64,000 nt of DNA from Forficula auricularia (GCA_024734495.1 JALMQS010000303.1:23188-87187), one strand, 5' to 3'. Shown: positions 12,323 through 25,905, numbered from the stretch's first letter. Program-made: numbers and translations. Notes: a model not told the origin generated them from the letters alone.

Positions 12323-14633
12323 GAAACAAATGACGTGTTTTATTTAAAAAGTTCAATTTCTCACTAGCTATATTTAGAAATAAATTAACTTGATCATCTT
12401 TTAGAGCACAAAGATATATTATTTTTATTAACGAAAATCAAGTATTACTATTCTTAAGAAAAAATGAAAAATTCTGAATCTTTACCCCATTTTCGAAATA
12501 CTTGACTATTAATATATAAATGTTGAAAGTTTTCCCCATACAATTTTGATTTTATTTCAAGGTTTCTTATTGGACATCGTGATTGTAGGTATAACTTATT
12601 TATAGAAAAGAAATTTGCTTTAGTCGTCAAACATTCTATTATTAACGCAATTGAAAAATCAATCAAAACCAACCACAATTCATTGCAAGTTTTTTATTTT
12701 TATTTTTTTTATTTTAAAAATTATAAAACAATTGGTGAAGCAATCAAAATAGCTTATTATTGTTATTAATAAGAACACGTACCTAATAACCTTGTAAAAT
12801 GTGATAATAAAATTACTAAATATCTATAAAATAAATAAATATTATCACAGTTGAATTATGTTCCAATTCCAAGGGCAGAAAATTAGAGAGTGTAAAAATA
12901 TGATTTTATTATTTCAATGATGAAAGAGGATTGATGATGAAAAATAAATTATTGAAATTCATTAGTTGCTAATAGTTCGAAAATTTAAAGATTTGAAGTT
13001 AATTTTTAAATTAATAAACTCGATTGATTTAGATTAATATAGCAATGATGAAAATTTCCATTTTTCGCGTAATGCGATACAAAAAATAACCTTTACATAA
13101 AAAACTATTAATCAGATATAAAAATACATTACAAAGTTAAGTTATAAATTGTAATTAAAAAAAAATACTATTAGTGTTTTTGAGGCCCCAATAACAAAAC
13201 TTATAGATTCCCTTCAGTACGTAAATTATTTCACGAATTTACTACGATTTTTACTATTTCATTAGGTTTGGGAAATTACTTTTCTTCCAAATTAATCATA
13301 TTTTTGATCCAAGTTATTTTATGAAATAAACAATGTTGGGTCATGAAAAAAAAAATGAATTCAAAAGAACTGAACTATTATATATGATACTAAACAAGCT
13401 TATTTATTATTATATTTATTATATTATATTATCCATAAGAAGTAGTCGCATTAATAATTTTCAAAATAATCTTTGAAAAAGATTTTAAATTAACCAACTA
13501 TTTCATTTGTATTATTTTTGTGAAAAAATTGTATTTATTTAATTAAATATACTATATATCAGTTCAAGCAGGGAATGCTGTTCAAAAAAGTATCCTTCAT
13601 TTTTTGAAATTTTATTTTAATCTTCGCTTTTTTTTGCAAATTTAATCGAATTCGGGATCATTTTAGTTATTTTTCAAATTTAAGATTAGATTTTCAAAAA
13701 ATATATTTTGGGACCTTCGCCCCAAACGAATACTGCTTTGTGTGAGTTAGGGTAGGGGTCAGAAATTAAATCTTGTAAATTAAACTCCACAGTCCTGAGA
13801 CTGGTAGAAATCGACCATTTTCCACAATGAATCAGCCTGTCCTATAAGAAAATCTAAAATTTCTTCTAATTCTATTGCTATAAGCAAGCATGACTTGTCT
13901 ATAAGATAGCACTCTTAGTTATTTCCGATCTTATATATTGAGAGCTCTTAGAAATGGATTAGTCCAAAGATTCCCGAATCATCTTTATTTATTCCTTTTT
14001 TATATTATTACTATTTAAATAGTTTCTCAGCGAGAACAATTTTTATTCGTATAAAACTCGTCTGAACATGTCTTTGATATGCTTGAACTGGAAGATATAC
14101 CAGGCAGGGTCAAACCTTTTTCGGAAAATCATTCATTTTAATTGCCCCTTGAAACTATGCAACAAATTTATTTCATTTCGAGAACCATTATACTCTCCAA
14201 AATAAAAAAAAAAATGTTTTTATTTATAGAAATATTTGAAATAACAGATAATAATTTGAAAATTTAAAGATCCTTAAATTTTGAAGTCGATATTTATGAA
14301 AATACTCTAAATGTCTGAAATTGTAGGGATGCGCCGCATCCATGGCATCCATGGACCGCACGCCAATGCTACATATACGTTTCTTTAAGTTATAATTTCG
14401 AAATATTTATTTATGCTTTTCAAGTTGGTATCTTTATTCAAAAGCAGGTCTCTTCACTGATTAAGGCAAACAATGGCTGTTTCATAATCAAAAGCCTTGA
14501 TTAGCTTTTTTTTAGAACAGCGCCTATTTAAGTTTCAAGTCAGTAATTGATTTCTATTGTTATTTCATTTATATTATTTAAAACAAGAGAAATTAAACAA
14601 GGGATTTAAATAAAATATTAAATTAAGACTTAC

Positions 14634-14717
14634 AATATCGTGGCCTGTTGTGCCGCCTCGAACAACTTCAGGAGCCATATATTCGATGGTTCCACAAAAA
14701 GAATAAGCTTTCTGTTT
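14634..14717 (-). CDS. RPS6KA5: MSK-type kinase, activation-loop and APE exon
   Basis: This exon has 28 codons, phase 0 at both ends: KQKAYSFCGTIEYMAPE followed by VVRGGTTGHDI. The serine in AYSFCGT is the activation-loop site (Ser212 in human MSK1 as I recall it), and MAPE is the APE motif. RGG-x-x-GHD is typical of MSKs. The acceptor is aattttcag above 14717; the donor gtaagt begins at 14633. The next family segment should read A/S-VDWWSLGV. I found no minus-strand WWSLG exon in 1-14633, so the rest of the N-terminal kinase, the C-terminal CaMK-like kinase and the tail lie beyond the window. Confidence 0.94.
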
Positions 14718-15199
14718 CTGAAAATTAATGAATAATTTATATATTAGCATTTCATCATTTTTCTTTCTAACAAATAAAAACGGAAGTTTCTAAATAAATT
14801 AATGGAAATCTTGTTATCGTGAAATAATTCAAGATTTCATTAAGGACCTTTGTATAGCAAGGTCTTCTAAGTCCAAAAATATTTTTTTTTAATGACTAAC
14901 TGTCTCTCTGTCAGTATATTTGTAAATGCAACAGTTACAAATTTTCAGGCTAGATAATTGAACCGATAATTAAGAAAACTTGAATTTAGGTACTTTGACT
15001 AAGTAACGCGGACTGTTTTTAAATTATTATTTTTTTATTGTATAGTATTTTATCCCAGTAATTACTTAGGTACTTTTTTTTTTAATTTTCCAAAATCAAC
15101 TTTAGCTATTTCGTTAATTAAATTTGAGGGAATACACACATACAAAATACTTCATATGTAAAAACTTATAAAATTATAATTTTTTTATGAAAATTCTTA

Positions 15200-15396
15200 G
15201 GACCAGTTGAATGTCGGTTTGTAAAGTCTTTAACAAAGGGTAAAACCTTAGAATACATATTGTGCCCGGCGGGATGGCCAATCAGATGAAAGTGTGTGTG
15301 TGTGTGTGATCTGATTGGCCATCCGGCTGGGCACAAGGTGAATTCTAAGGTTTTACCCTTTGTTAAAGACTTTACAAACCGACATTCAACTGTCCC
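15200..15396. mobile_element. PIF/Harbinger-type MITE, copy 1
   Basis: 197-bp foldback with terminal ggaccagttgaatgtcgg and its complement, flanked on both sides by TTA (15197-15199 and 15397-15399). A TWA target duplication with GG-CC termini is the PIF/Harbinger pattern. The loop contains a (gt)n run. Copies 2 and 3 are at 58512-58724 and 60979-61185. Confidence 0.75.
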
Positions 15397-16424
15397 TTAG
15401 ATTTGTTTTTGAAATTTTTTTAAAAAGTACTAGAATAACATACTCTAAAAAAGATGATACCCAACAATGGACGAATTTCATCACGGGGGAGGTAAAAGTG
15501 GCACTTCTCTCTCTGAGATTAAAAAATCCGTTAGATAAGTTAATTTGCCTAATATACCTATTTAAGTGGGTATTTTTTGTTTTGATACAATACTGTATTT
15601 TATATTGTATTATTTTAAAAAAATGTATAATAAATCGTTCAAAATGCATTCGGTAATGAAAATTCGTCTTTTGTTGGGGACCACATTTTTCATTAATTAT
15701 TTCTTTTAGTAGTACAACCTTGCTTAAATCGAAAAACAGATATTACAATAAAGTTTTCTTAATTCATTACAATATACTACTTTTTCTTCTTCCTTCTTTT
15801 GATATTATTAGCGATAATTGGCAATTATTTAGACGTTAATTAATATGTCGAAAATTGTCTTACGCGAATAAAATTTTCAATAACAGGTTGGTTCTCTTTT
15901 TTATTTGAAATCTTTTCAAGGATCCGGTCGGTTCACTTGTGTGTAACGGCATCCGCGAGAGCAAGTATTTAAAATATAGATATATAAAGGATAGAGAGAG
16001 AGAAAGCATTAGGAGACACCAGCTAACCTAGCTAACCAAATACGAAATTACTTTCCACAAAAGCAAAAAAAAAAAAAAGAAATAAATCGATTTGGTTTTT
16101 AATAGAGAAAGAAAAAATTCTCTTGGTTTTTCTTATTTTAACGAAAAGTCAACTCAGAATTTCTTTTTTTTTTTTTTTTTACTCTCAATTTTAAAAATAA
16201 AACATTTTTTCTTTTTTAACTTTAGCTGTTCTGATTTATTTTTATTTAGAAATATTCGTGTGAATTTGATTTTGATAATTAATTTGTGATTTAAAGATAA
16301 CAAACGGCCAATCAACACTTTGGAATGTACTCGTACAAGCAGGAAATGATTGAAGTAAATAACATTTTGCAATTGGTCTTACTATTGAGGAATGAAAATT
16401 AAAAAAAAAAATCTATTAGCAGTA

Positions 16425-16880
16425 CAGGGTGGGCCATAAAGATCTATCACATTTTGAAGAGGTATAAAAAAATGAAAAAATGTAACTAGAAAAAAACTGA
16501 ATATATTTTTGAAAAGAAGATAAAATATATATTTATTTAATGTGTATTAAACATTATCAGACAAAAAAAAAGGGGGGTGGGGGTAAAAAAATGAAAATTC
16601 TGGCCCTTTCGACCAAACTCAACCAAATTTTGTATACATATTCTGTGGGCCCCAAAAAGGATAGAAATGCAAAAACTAACCAAATTTTGTATACATAGTT
16701 TGGTCGAAAGGACTAGAATTTTCATTTATGACCCCTCCCCTTTTTTCGTCTGATATAATGTTTAAAAAACATAAAAAAAGATTAATGTTCTTTTCAAAAA
16801 TATATTCACTTTTTTTCTAGTTAGATTTTTTCATTTTTTTATACCTCTTCAAAATGTGGGAGATCTTTAGCCTCACCCTG
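16425..16880. mobile_element. Mariner-type MITE (TA-flanked foldback)
   Basis: The termini, cagggtgggcc at the left and the complement of caggg-tgaggc at the right, are flanked by TA at 16423-16424 and 16881-16882. Arms of about 120 bp (gaagaggtataaaaaaatga) enclose a second inverted pair, accaaattttgtatacata. No transposase ORF. Confidence 0.75.
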
Positions 16881-17752
16881 TATTTACTTTTGGGAGAGAC
16901 GGACTGGTAGAATTCCAATACAAAACTGATGGAAAGCAGCCCAAGGATAATGAAAAAAATCTCCAATAAAAGAAATTTATTGGAACTTTCATCCTCTTAA
17001 AAACTGATGTTTCAGAGGATCTTTCCTCCTTATTCAGGGTAAAAAAATATTTTTGAAGTGAAACTTCTTTAGCGACGTATCTGTTTTATTTTTTTGTTAC
17101 ACTAAAGGAGTAATGACTCAATAGAGGGGAAATGATTTTTTTTAAAACCCACTAATATTTCATGAAATTTATTAAAATTAAGAAATTTAAATTACTTCAA
17201 TAACGTCTAGGGCTATAGAAGTTTCACTTCTCCTCTGAGCTTATATGGATGAGGGTCACACACATTTTTGTAGAATATTCTCTAAAATGTATACATTTTT
17301 TTTATATTAAATGCAAATTTCGCAAAAAAAAGACACACATTTAATTGCCTATTCAACCAGGGTCACTGAAAATGGCATGGCTGTAATAAGTGACCCATCT
17401 AAAAACCATAATAAACTTTTAAATTAACATCGGATATCTATGAGATTGTGATTTCAAGGCCGCTAGGAATCAATTTTCTTGAATACTATCAAAGTATCTA
17501 TTAAAATATTATAGGATTGATTTAATTTACTGCTATTAATAAATCGCCCAAATTAAGTTGAATTATATAGAAGTGTAATCATTTTGAAAGTTATCACCTA
17601 TCGATGAGTTTAAGAATGTTTCAACTATTGCTCTCTCTCTCTGTACATTTCATATATTTTTTTTATGATAAAATTTGCAAATAAGTATCAAATTTTGAGA
17701 GTTTCTTAAAGCGAATTCGAATTTCAGCTAGCACAATACTCGGGTATATTAA

Positions 17753-18345
17753 GGAGGTTCGAGACAGCTTATATATCTGGTTGATCTACGAAAAAATCTT
17801 TTGTATTTCTGCAGAGTGACAATGTCTGCATACTAAATTTTTTTATAAAATTAATAATGAGGTTAATTTCGAATAAAAATCTTAGTTTTGATAATATTAA
17901 TAAAAATAATATTGAGATAATTTTTTCTCATTATAAAAACATTTATTTAACACAAAAACGATTTCAAGAAATAGAGATGGAATTCTACGCTAGTGCTTTT
18001 GTTATATTCTGTTGGCTGCAAATAACTTTATTTTTACATTTATGAATAACTAATTAACTAGAGTGTAAAATCTATTGAAAAATGCATCATTCGATTCATA
18101 AAAGTTGAATTATTGATCCGTATAAATTTGTTAAAAATGGTATAATTTGTATAGAAGTTATAGGCCTTTTAAAAGCTAGGTCCATTTACTTCCATGTACA
18201 AAGGACAATTTTCAATAATTTATTTCTCGGTAATGGGACAGATGATCAACTTCAAATTTCGAGAATAAATATTTAATACATCAATGATTCGATGGCAAAA
18301 ATTTGAGAATTTTCTTATAAATATGATAAACAGTCCCGAACCTCC
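17753..18345 (-). mobile_element. TTAA-flanked MITE, family 1, copy in minus orientation
   Basis: 593 bp between TTAA at 17749-17752 and 18346-18349. Its short terminal inverted repeats, ggaggttcg-gac, match the family-1 copy at 53561-54156 in opposite orientation. A third, truncated copy is at 50393-50876. TTAA target sites suggest a piggyBac-like mobiliser. The small ORF at 17857-18045 is not conserved coding sequence. Confidence 0.75.
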
Positions 18346-18445
18346 TTAAAGTGCGCATGCTCATTTAGCTCGAGTGCAGTGCAAGAGCATTAATTCGAAA
18401 CGCCGAAAAAGGGCAATATAGAATTTTAGGAATCTTCAAGGGTTA

Positions 18446-18664
<219 letters not shown>

Positions 18665-19496
18665 TTAAATGAATCATATACTGGAAATGTTTGGATGATT
18701 AGCATAGCAATGCGAATTTTATTAGAGAGAACACTAATAGCTAGTAAGTATTATCTATCTAACTAAGAATAACAAGAAAAATTACATAAATAATGGATGA
18801 ATTCCATTAAAACAACTTTCCAAAATTGATATTTTTCTAAAAATAAATATCATTTTATTATATATAGGTATGTAATTTGTTTTATTTCTATATTTAAAAC
18901 AAAAATCGGATGTTACCTTCCACATGACATTAGAGAACTTTTATCTAGTGGTATTTAACATCACATAATATATACTAAGTGGTAAAATATGCTAGCTCAA
19001 AAACAAAAATAACGTTTTTACAGAAGTTTTTGAATGATCTGATGGATAAACAGTTTGATCAATATTTATGAAACGTCGAATGAAAGAATATGACGTCATT
19101 CTATATTTAAATTTTAAATTTTTGCACTTTATTAGTGTAATTTTATCTAAATTTCTACTCACGGTTGAAACGATTGTGAACAGAGATTTATGGTGTATGA
19201 AAAAAACAATTATATGATAAGCCGTATAAACTGAAGAGAAATTAATTCTTAGTTTTAGAAAATATTAGGTAAGTGTAAATCTCAAGATTTTAACGAAAAT
19301 CTAATCAGTTAAAAGAGCTAAATTTACAAGTTCTTATAGTTTTTGAGCGGAGAGCGAGTTCACATAAAAATTTGACATTTATATAGATATAAAAACAAAT
19401 ACATTTTCACAATCAGGAAGAAAAATAAAGGCCTGAAAAAATATGATTTTTGAAGTGATAACTACTTTTGGCGCCCCTTGCACTTTTTATTTTATT

Positions 19497-19700
19497 TGGC
19501 AGTAAATGGGATTGAGCCGTCACGCGTCACGCATCATGAGTCACTGTTGGTACCAATTAAAGCCACAGATGGCGCTGCAGCGTTAACTCTAAGCTCAAAT
19601 TAATATCTTATATTTGAATTTTGGTCCTCATGTACATTTTATTTTCCTGAGCAGTAAATGGGATTGAGCCGTCACGAGTCACGTTGAGTCACGGTTGAGC
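19497..19700 (+). repeat. Pair of direct repeats around gtcacg clusters
   Basis: The block cagtaaatgggattgagccg occurs at about 19500 and 19652, each followed by gtcacg and gagtcac motifs. It looks like a local duplication of about 150 bp. Confidence 0.65.
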
Positions 19701-21595
19701 TTTGGTCTAGTGCCAGTTCAATCATTGTCGGAAAATATGTATATTAATTATTCCTTTTCAAAAAATAATAAAATTATTAAAATTTATTTTTTTATAAAAA
19801 TATAAATTTTAATAATTTTAGAATATTAGAATTATAAATGCCATATAAGTTATCACTTCTGTCGTGTGGCACACACACGAATTTTTTCGATATAGTTTTA
19901 ATACATAAGTATGTAAGTTTGGCACGCGAGCCAATTGATTTGCCTACCCTTAAACTATATTTAAACATAATGAAAATATAGTTTTTAAATTTTAAATTAC
20001 TTTAAATTAATTATTTAATAGATAAATATCATGATATTTTATTGGTATGTCTGTATTTATTTACTGACGTTAAAATTATACACTTGTTCTAAATACTTGG
20101 AGACCATTAATTTAGTAATTGAAGTTAAATAAAACAAAGTATACTATTAATTAAATGAAGATAGAGAAAGTCAAATTTGCGATGTGATTTAAATAGAATG
20201 TTATTTACAAATAAAATTAGGCCGTTTGGTCTGGAGCAACATCAACAAAAAGTTATTTTAAACGAAAATATGTGAGAACTAAAAAGCAAGCAATCGGATA
20301 CCTAGTTATCAAATTCCAACTTTCTTTCAAGAATAAACATATTTTGTTAAGATTATCATATTTTAAAATAATTATTATTTGCAATTTGACAAATAATAAG
20401 TGAAAAAAGTCGCTTTCGATAAATTTTGATGATTTCAAAATTTTTTCGACAAGAGACAAATTGTGCTAAAAATTCGGCATAAAAGTGCAACATATAAATA
20501 CAAACTTTTGCCAATTTTCAGCTCATCAGCTACATCAATTAAAGCGCTATGGATCTTTTATTTTGTTGCATTTTACCTCAAGAATCTCTAAAGCTATATA
20601 ATATAAACATATCTTTATAAAATAAATGCAAACATTTTGAGACGAGAACGAACTTCATATGAGCTTTCGTATTGTGAATGTTAGAATTCAGACAAACAAG
20701 TTTCAAACATTTCTAAACACCTTCTTTTAACTTAGTAAGACTAAGTTATAGCAGTATTTTATCTAGCTTTAACTCCAAAATTATAATAGCTAAAAATCTG
20801 TAATAATTCTGATGGATAGCTAGAATTATAAGGATAAAGTCTAGAGAGTTCCAAATTTTTTGAACCATTACTTTGGCCGGAATAAAAAATTGATCTTTCA
20901 ATGGCAAAACCCCAATGTTATTTAGATAAGAAACTTACATCGCTGGGGTAAGAATTTTCATTTTTTTGACCCCCACCCCCTCCCATTTTGGGTGATTAGT
21001 TTTTGCATTTCTAGCCTTCTAGTGACCCACAGATTATGTATTCAAAATTTGGTTGAGTTTGGTCAAAGAGCAAGAATTTTCATATTTTGACCCCCCCCCT
21101 TTTTGGGTGTTTTTTGGGGGGAGTTTTTTCAAACAAAAGTTGTCAGAAATCACATCCCCTACAACTTTGCTCATAATAAAATTTGCTGTATAGTTAATAG
21201 TTTAGGAGTTATTTGATAATTTTCAATCGTGCGCCCCCCCGCCCAAACCCCTTCTGGGGTCAAAATATCAAAACGTTATATAGCTAAAAACGTAAGTTAG
21301 AAGACATCTGATGTAAATATGAAATTTCATAATAATCCCTTCAGCCGTTTTTACGTGAATCGTGAGCAATTTTTCGGAAACGACGGAAACATACAGACAT
21401 ACAGACAGACAGGAATTTTGTTCAGGGTGTTTTCATTCATAACTTTGCTTGAAACGTGTGAAACCAAAATTTGGCGTGATTTGGAGCAATGTACAGACAA
21501 AACCTTAATTTTATATATATAGATTTCGAACCATTTGAGCCCTTGTCAGCGTAAGAATTCGGAAATACCCAAAATAAGGACCACCCTAGTGCTCA

Positions 21596-21637
21596 TACTT
21601 GAGAACGATCGCAGAATAATTCTATCGAAACGTCGTA
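21596..21637 (+). ncRNA. Hammerhead-like motif with U3-A8 core
   Basis: Plus strand: UAC, UUGAGAA (U3 and A8), extra C, stem II GAU/AUC with an inner hairpin AGAAU/AUUCU, GAA, ACGU, C (GUC site), GUA closing a 3-bp stem I. No inverted partner arm is seen, although a related minus-strand motif lies 100 bp downstream. Confidence 0.45.
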
Positions 21638-21742
21638 GTTATATTGTATTATTTGTTCGTGTTCAATTAATAATTATAATTAATTAAGTGTGATTTAAAT
21701 AAAAATTCAAATTTTAATCTAATTATATTATTTGCCCATTTA

Positions 21743-21780
21743 AAGAAACGTTTCGGTAACGATGTGCTATCATCAGTCTT
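21743..21780 (-). ncRNA. Hammerhead-like motif, stem II damaged
   Basis: Minus strand: AAGA, CUGAUGA, a poorly pairing stem II region, GAA, ACGU, U, UCUU. Stem I (AAGA/UCUU) and the core are present; stem II does not fold well in register. Confidence 0.38.
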
Positions 21781-22489
21781 CGAATAATATTTAAAAGGAT
21801 GATAAATATTTCGATTAATTATTTTTTACACATGAAAATTTATTTCAATAAATTTAAAGAAAAAAAATCATATTTGTTCATGCCAATTGTAGAATTTTCA
21901 ATAGTCTGTCTTAGAATGTTTTATTTCTTAAATGAAACGGATTCTTCTTCTCTCGTGCAAATTAAATTAAAAAGACCTTCACGAATTCATAATATTAGCT
22001 AAATATTGTGTAATCCTGTCTAAAGAGTGTGATCGCGGGGTGGTAACTGGTGAGCAAGAACCAACGAGGGGGGCTGCTAGGCCACTTTGCCTGCCTGCCC
22101 TCTTTTATTTTTATCCTTAATATATAATTAGTTCGTTTAGATTAACTTCTTAACGCGAGATGCTTCTTTTTTTTTTTAAATTCACTTTCACTCTTTCAAT
22201 TTTCCCGTTGGTTTCTCATTTCGGTTCCGTTGGCTACTTGTTTCAAATTGTTTCCTTAATAATCTCCCTTTATTAAATCAGTATTTCTATTTCATATATT
22301 ATTATTATTACGAAGCTTCGTGTTAAGAAAATGAGGGTCAGTTAAAAATAAAAATTGCACTCTCGCTTGATTCGTTTTATAAATAGCTGTTCCTGAATTT
22401 GAAACGTTCTCAATTGCCAAATTATCTCTCATATTCCGAAGAATTTACTATTATAAATAGCTTAACTAGACAGTCTTTTATTGTCTCCT

Positions 22490-22550
22490 TTCATTTATAA
22501 AAATTCTGCTACTCTCGGCAAAAAGAAACTTTCAATTTAATAATATTAAA
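22490..22550 (-). repeat. Solo tag of the hammerhead-foldback family
   Basis: Minus-strand match to the one-sided tag (gagagtagcagaatttttat) and the start of the arm seen at 56225-56290 and 5350-5430, with no inverted partner. Confidence 0.55.
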
Positions 22551-22695
22551 TCTTAAGGATATAATTTTTTTACTATATCACTTTAGATTATCAGCCCTTT
22601 GAGAATTTAAAAAAATTATAATTATACAATTTAAAGGAATCGTAGCGAGTTGGACTTGACTTTAAATTAAATACAAAGTTTTTTATTTAAATAGG

Positions 22696-22733
22696 CCAAA
22701 CGTTTCATTGCTGATTCGCAACTTCTTCAGTGG
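22696..22733 (-). ncRNA. Hammerhead-like motif
   Basis: Minus strand, 38 nt: CCA, CUGAAGA, extra A, stem II GUUGC/GCAAU (outer G-U), loop GAAUCA, GAA, ACGU, U, UGG. The core is intact; the cleavage triplet is GUU. Confidence 0.55.
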
Positions 22734-22908
22734 CTTAATAGCGAAACAAAGCCGTTAGATATCTTTTTATTAATCAATTATTTCATTTTTACAAAAGTAC
22801 AATGGTAAGTAAGGTTAGTTTTTCTCACCTTACTTACCATTGTACTTTTCTAAAAATGAAATAATTGATTAATAAAAAGATATCTAACGGCTTTGTTTCG
22901 CTATTAAG

Positions 22909-22946
22909 CCACTGAAGAAGTCGCGAACCAGCAACGAAACGTTTGG
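22909..22946 (+). ncRNA. Hammerhead-like motif, opposite arm
   Basis: Plus strand, 38 nt: CCA, CUGAAGA, extra A, stem II GUCGC/GCAAC (one mismatch), loop GAACCA, GAA, ACGU, U, UGG. The substitutions relative to the other arm fall in stem II and its loop, not in the core. Confidence 0.55.
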
Positions 22947-23835
22947 TCAATTTAAATAAAAAACTTTGTATTTAATTTAAAGTCAAGTCCAACTCCCTAC
23001 GATTCCTTTAATTATTAATCATGCACACGAATAATGAAATATTAAAAAATTTGTTTTGCAAAACGAAAATTAAAAAGAATATGCAGAGTGTACGGGACTG
23101 ATCTCAGGATTTTGAGTTTTTCTAAATATTTTCCAACAAATAACTTTTTTCACGGGCATATGATTTTTATAAAATTTATACAGAGCTAAGAACCTGTAGG
23201 CAATTCTTACTAGTTTCTTAAGAATTAAACTAAATATATTAGAATAGTTTTACAGTTTTTTTTAGTAACTACAAAAATACCCGAAATAACCAGGAAGTAA
23301 AGGAGTTCAGATTTTTACTAAAATTATAGACAACGAAGAATGGTCTAGATTGGTTTTTAAACCTTAAATTTCTTTATAAATGAATAAACTTAAACCAGTT
23401 TCAAAAAATGCTCATTTTAGTTACTAAACAAAAATTTCAAAACTAAAAATGCCGGGAGTATATAGATACTTTTAATTAGTCGATTTGAACGAAAATCTTG
23501 CTATGATATTTTGATCCGTTATCCAATTTGAATTCCAATTACCCTGTGATCTACCATTTTTGAATTATCGTGATAACAAAAATAAATATGACAAGAACAA
23601 ACTTGACAAGGTTTTTAAGGGAATTTTTTAACACTGGAAATTACAAAACGCAACTTTTTGATGAAAACTAATTAATCAGTTTAACTACTTCCAAAAGCCC
23701 ATTTCCTGAAGTGATATTTCAATACTTCATTTATTTTAAATTTCTATATATATAGTAGATATAGATAGGTGAAAATAAAAAACCTGATTATTTCAATTTT
23801 CTCCAATTCAGTTTTTTTAATATAAAATATTTCCA

Positions 23836-23844
<9 letters not shown>

Positions 23845-23866
<22 letters not shown>

Positions 23867-23868
23867 AC
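23845..23868 (+). repeat. Homopolymer A run
   Basis: More than 20 consecutive A. Simple repeat; no retroposed body is recognised next to it. Confidence 0.85.
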
Positions 23869-24559
23869 GTTCTCATTTCCTTATTTGATTTGATAATATA
23901 AAAGGTATATGTAAATAAAATAAATATCTATAAATTTACTTATTAATTTTGCAAAAGAATCAATAAATATATGTGTAATATTTGCGTAATTTTTATTATT
24001 CCTAATATAAACACATTCTTTCCTTGAGCTTGTATTAGAAAAATTGACACGAGCGCCTCGCCTGAGACAGGCAACCAGCCAGACCTTGATAAATAATACA
24101 GTGAACTTGGCTAATTCTTTCAGGTTAGACCGACCATGGAAAAATTAGTTAACAATTTTATAATTTAACTATGGATAGTCACAAATCGAAAAATCTTCTA
24201 GTTCATCAACTAATTATAATTATTAATTAATGAAATAAATGATACAGTTGTCATTAAACTTGACCTTTTGAACCAATGTAATAGGGTTACAAAATGTTTC
24301 GTGGTTGCTTTATTTTTATTTATTAATTAAAATAAATAAATAAATAAAAATCTAAAAAAAAAGTATTTTAGTTCAAATAAAAATTGCATCTATTAATTAT
24401 TTATAATATATATTAAGACCTAAAAATATTAAAATAACCTTTTTTTAAATGATTCATCTTCTAGAAACCTATCCAAAGACCTGGATTAGATTTCTTTGGC
24501 TTTTCGGCCTTTCTAGCCATAAGCCAATTTACGATACTACTTATTTTAAAATTTGTCTC

Positions 24560-24660
24560 TACCCCGGGGTCAGGTTTTAGCCGTCTGCTTCGAGTCGGAT
24601 TCGAGCCCGGGTCAACTTGGTTAGCAGGCTGGCACGCTAACCCCTAGCCTACCCGACCCC
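24560..24660 (-). repeat. tRNA-derived SINE-like sequence
   Basis: Minus strand: box-A-like taggctaggggttagcgtg, a hairpin in the anticodon-arm position, then box-B-like gggctcgaatccgac. It is about 85% identical to 62773-62874 on the same strand. It is not a functional tRNA by any obvious cloverleaf. Confidence 0.6.
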
Positions 24661-25785
24661 AGATTAGGTCTTAACTGTCAAATAATTAAAAAAATATTTC
24701 TGAATGAAATTGTGATTCGAAACCAAAAATCTTCCCAAAATGGATTTTTTTTTAATCAGCCTAAGAATTGCAGAAGGCCGAATCTTTTCTTATTATTTTA
24801 AAATTATATAACATGAATTTATTTTTTGGTGATGTGATTATTAGATCCTTGAAAGTAATTTCCTTTTATAAAATTACACTTATCAATTTTTTTTTCCCTA
24901 AGGACTCTAGACATACTATGTTGTAAGTGTACAAGGTCAAGAACAAAAAAGGTGTTTTCGCAAATATATTATAATACAATCCGTGTGCAGATGTTGAATT
25001 ACCATCTTCGGAGGTTAAATTAATCCTGATGATCATGGAAATTTTATTTTTTCTATTCACGATTTTTTTTATGATAGTAACGATAAAGTTATCAAAAGAA
25101 GCAAATTACTAATCAAAAGCGAGAGAAAACTCGCAACCTACTTAGAGGACTTGGTATTCATTATGTAAAATTTATCCGGCTTGCTCCGGTGTTCCTTTCA
25201 AGATAATTGCTTTCATTTTGACAAGTCATTATAGCAAATATACTCTTCGATATTAGCTCAATCACCTTCTCTGCTTCTTCCTATTTTGATATTTCCAATT
25301 GAAATTTATCTTTCGCTTATTTCAAGGAAAAGCAACAAAAAATTCAGCCATCTTTATAAAACTTTCTCCTTGAGAAATCAAAATAAAACAAAAGAAATTA
25401 TATAACGAAGGTTTAAATAATTATATTTTTCATTTAGATTAAATTGAGAAGAATTTTGGACAATTTTAAGTTAGATAATAAATGGTATAAAAGAGATTAC
25501 TTCTAACGATGATATGTATATTTTGAGTCTATATTATATATTGGACTATTATAGAAACCAGATTTATTAACCATGATTAATTTTTTCAACCCTTTACCAA
25601 ATTTAGTAGAGTACACAGGTTGGCTCATAAAACGTCAATATGGCAACCTCCGTCTCACTTTTGGGATCTTGAAAAGAAAGGAATTCTATTACAGGAGTTT
25701 TTAAAAAGGTTATAGTGGTGTTTCACACGTAAAAATAAAAATTAAAAAAAAATTTAATTATATTTTTGGAGTTTTTATTTTAAAT

Positions 25786-25825
25786 ACTCTATACATATTT
25801 CAGGTTTTAGCCCATCATCAGGAGT
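25786..25825 (-). ncRNA. Hammerhead-like motif with hairpin stem III
   Basis: Minus strand, 40 nt: ACUC, CUGAUGA, extra U, 3-bp stem II (GGG/CCU), GAA, stem III AUA-UG-UAU (three pairs), A, GAGU. Stem I is ACUC/GAGU. The core is intact. Confidence 0.58.
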
Positions 25826-25865
25826 TTGAGTTTATAAAGACCAGTCCACTCTTTTGTAAACTCAA

Positions 25866-25905
25866 ACTCCTGATGATATTTAAAAACCCGAAATATGTAT
25901 AAATC
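25866..25905 (+). ncRNA. Hammerhead-like motif, stem II lost
   Basis: The plus-strand arm keeps ACUC, CUGAUGA, GAA and AUAUGUAU, but stem II and the second stem I strand have diverged. Confidence 0.4.

Larger units (their letters stand above)
12017..12350. mobile_element. Foldback element with hammerhead-like arms
   Basis: Imperfect inverted repeat. Left arm ttttaaaataaaacac and right arm gtgttttatttaaaaag enclose an inner inverted pair (cagaaatcagaat and attctgatttctg). Each arm carries one hammerhead-like motif. Confidence 0.72.
1..14633 (-). other. MSK intron (partial, running out of the window)
   Basis: This lies downstream of the activation-loop exon in gene orientation and contains no coding exon I can support. 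It is filled by direct repeats (98-900, 2021-2747), foldbacks listed separately, a C run (11211-11229) and AT-rich DNA. I see nothing specific in about 900-2000, 6.3-8.4 and 12.4-14.6 kb. Confidence 0.7.
22631..23011. mobile_element. Foldback element with hammerhead-like arms
   Basis: Near-perfect inverted repeat with arms of about 185 bp. The ends are ttaaaggaatcgtagcg and its near complement. The loop is a few bases between two copies of the complementary aagtacaatggtaagtaagg. Each arm has a hammerhead-like motif. Confidence 0.82.

Noticed and set aside
1..14633. Search for the next MSK exon (VDWWSLGV)
   Set aside because: No minus-strand tandem Trp codons in a suitable frame with an acceptor; concluded to be outside the window.
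19037..19080. ctgatgg-ataaa ... tttat-gaaacgtc, hammerhead-like on the plus strand
   Set aside because: A9 is G, stem I does not pair, and there is no second copy or foldback context; likely chance.
24280..24310. Minus-strand gaaacattttgt with a small hairpin
   Set aside because: No CUGANGA core or stem II upstream, so not hammerhead-like.
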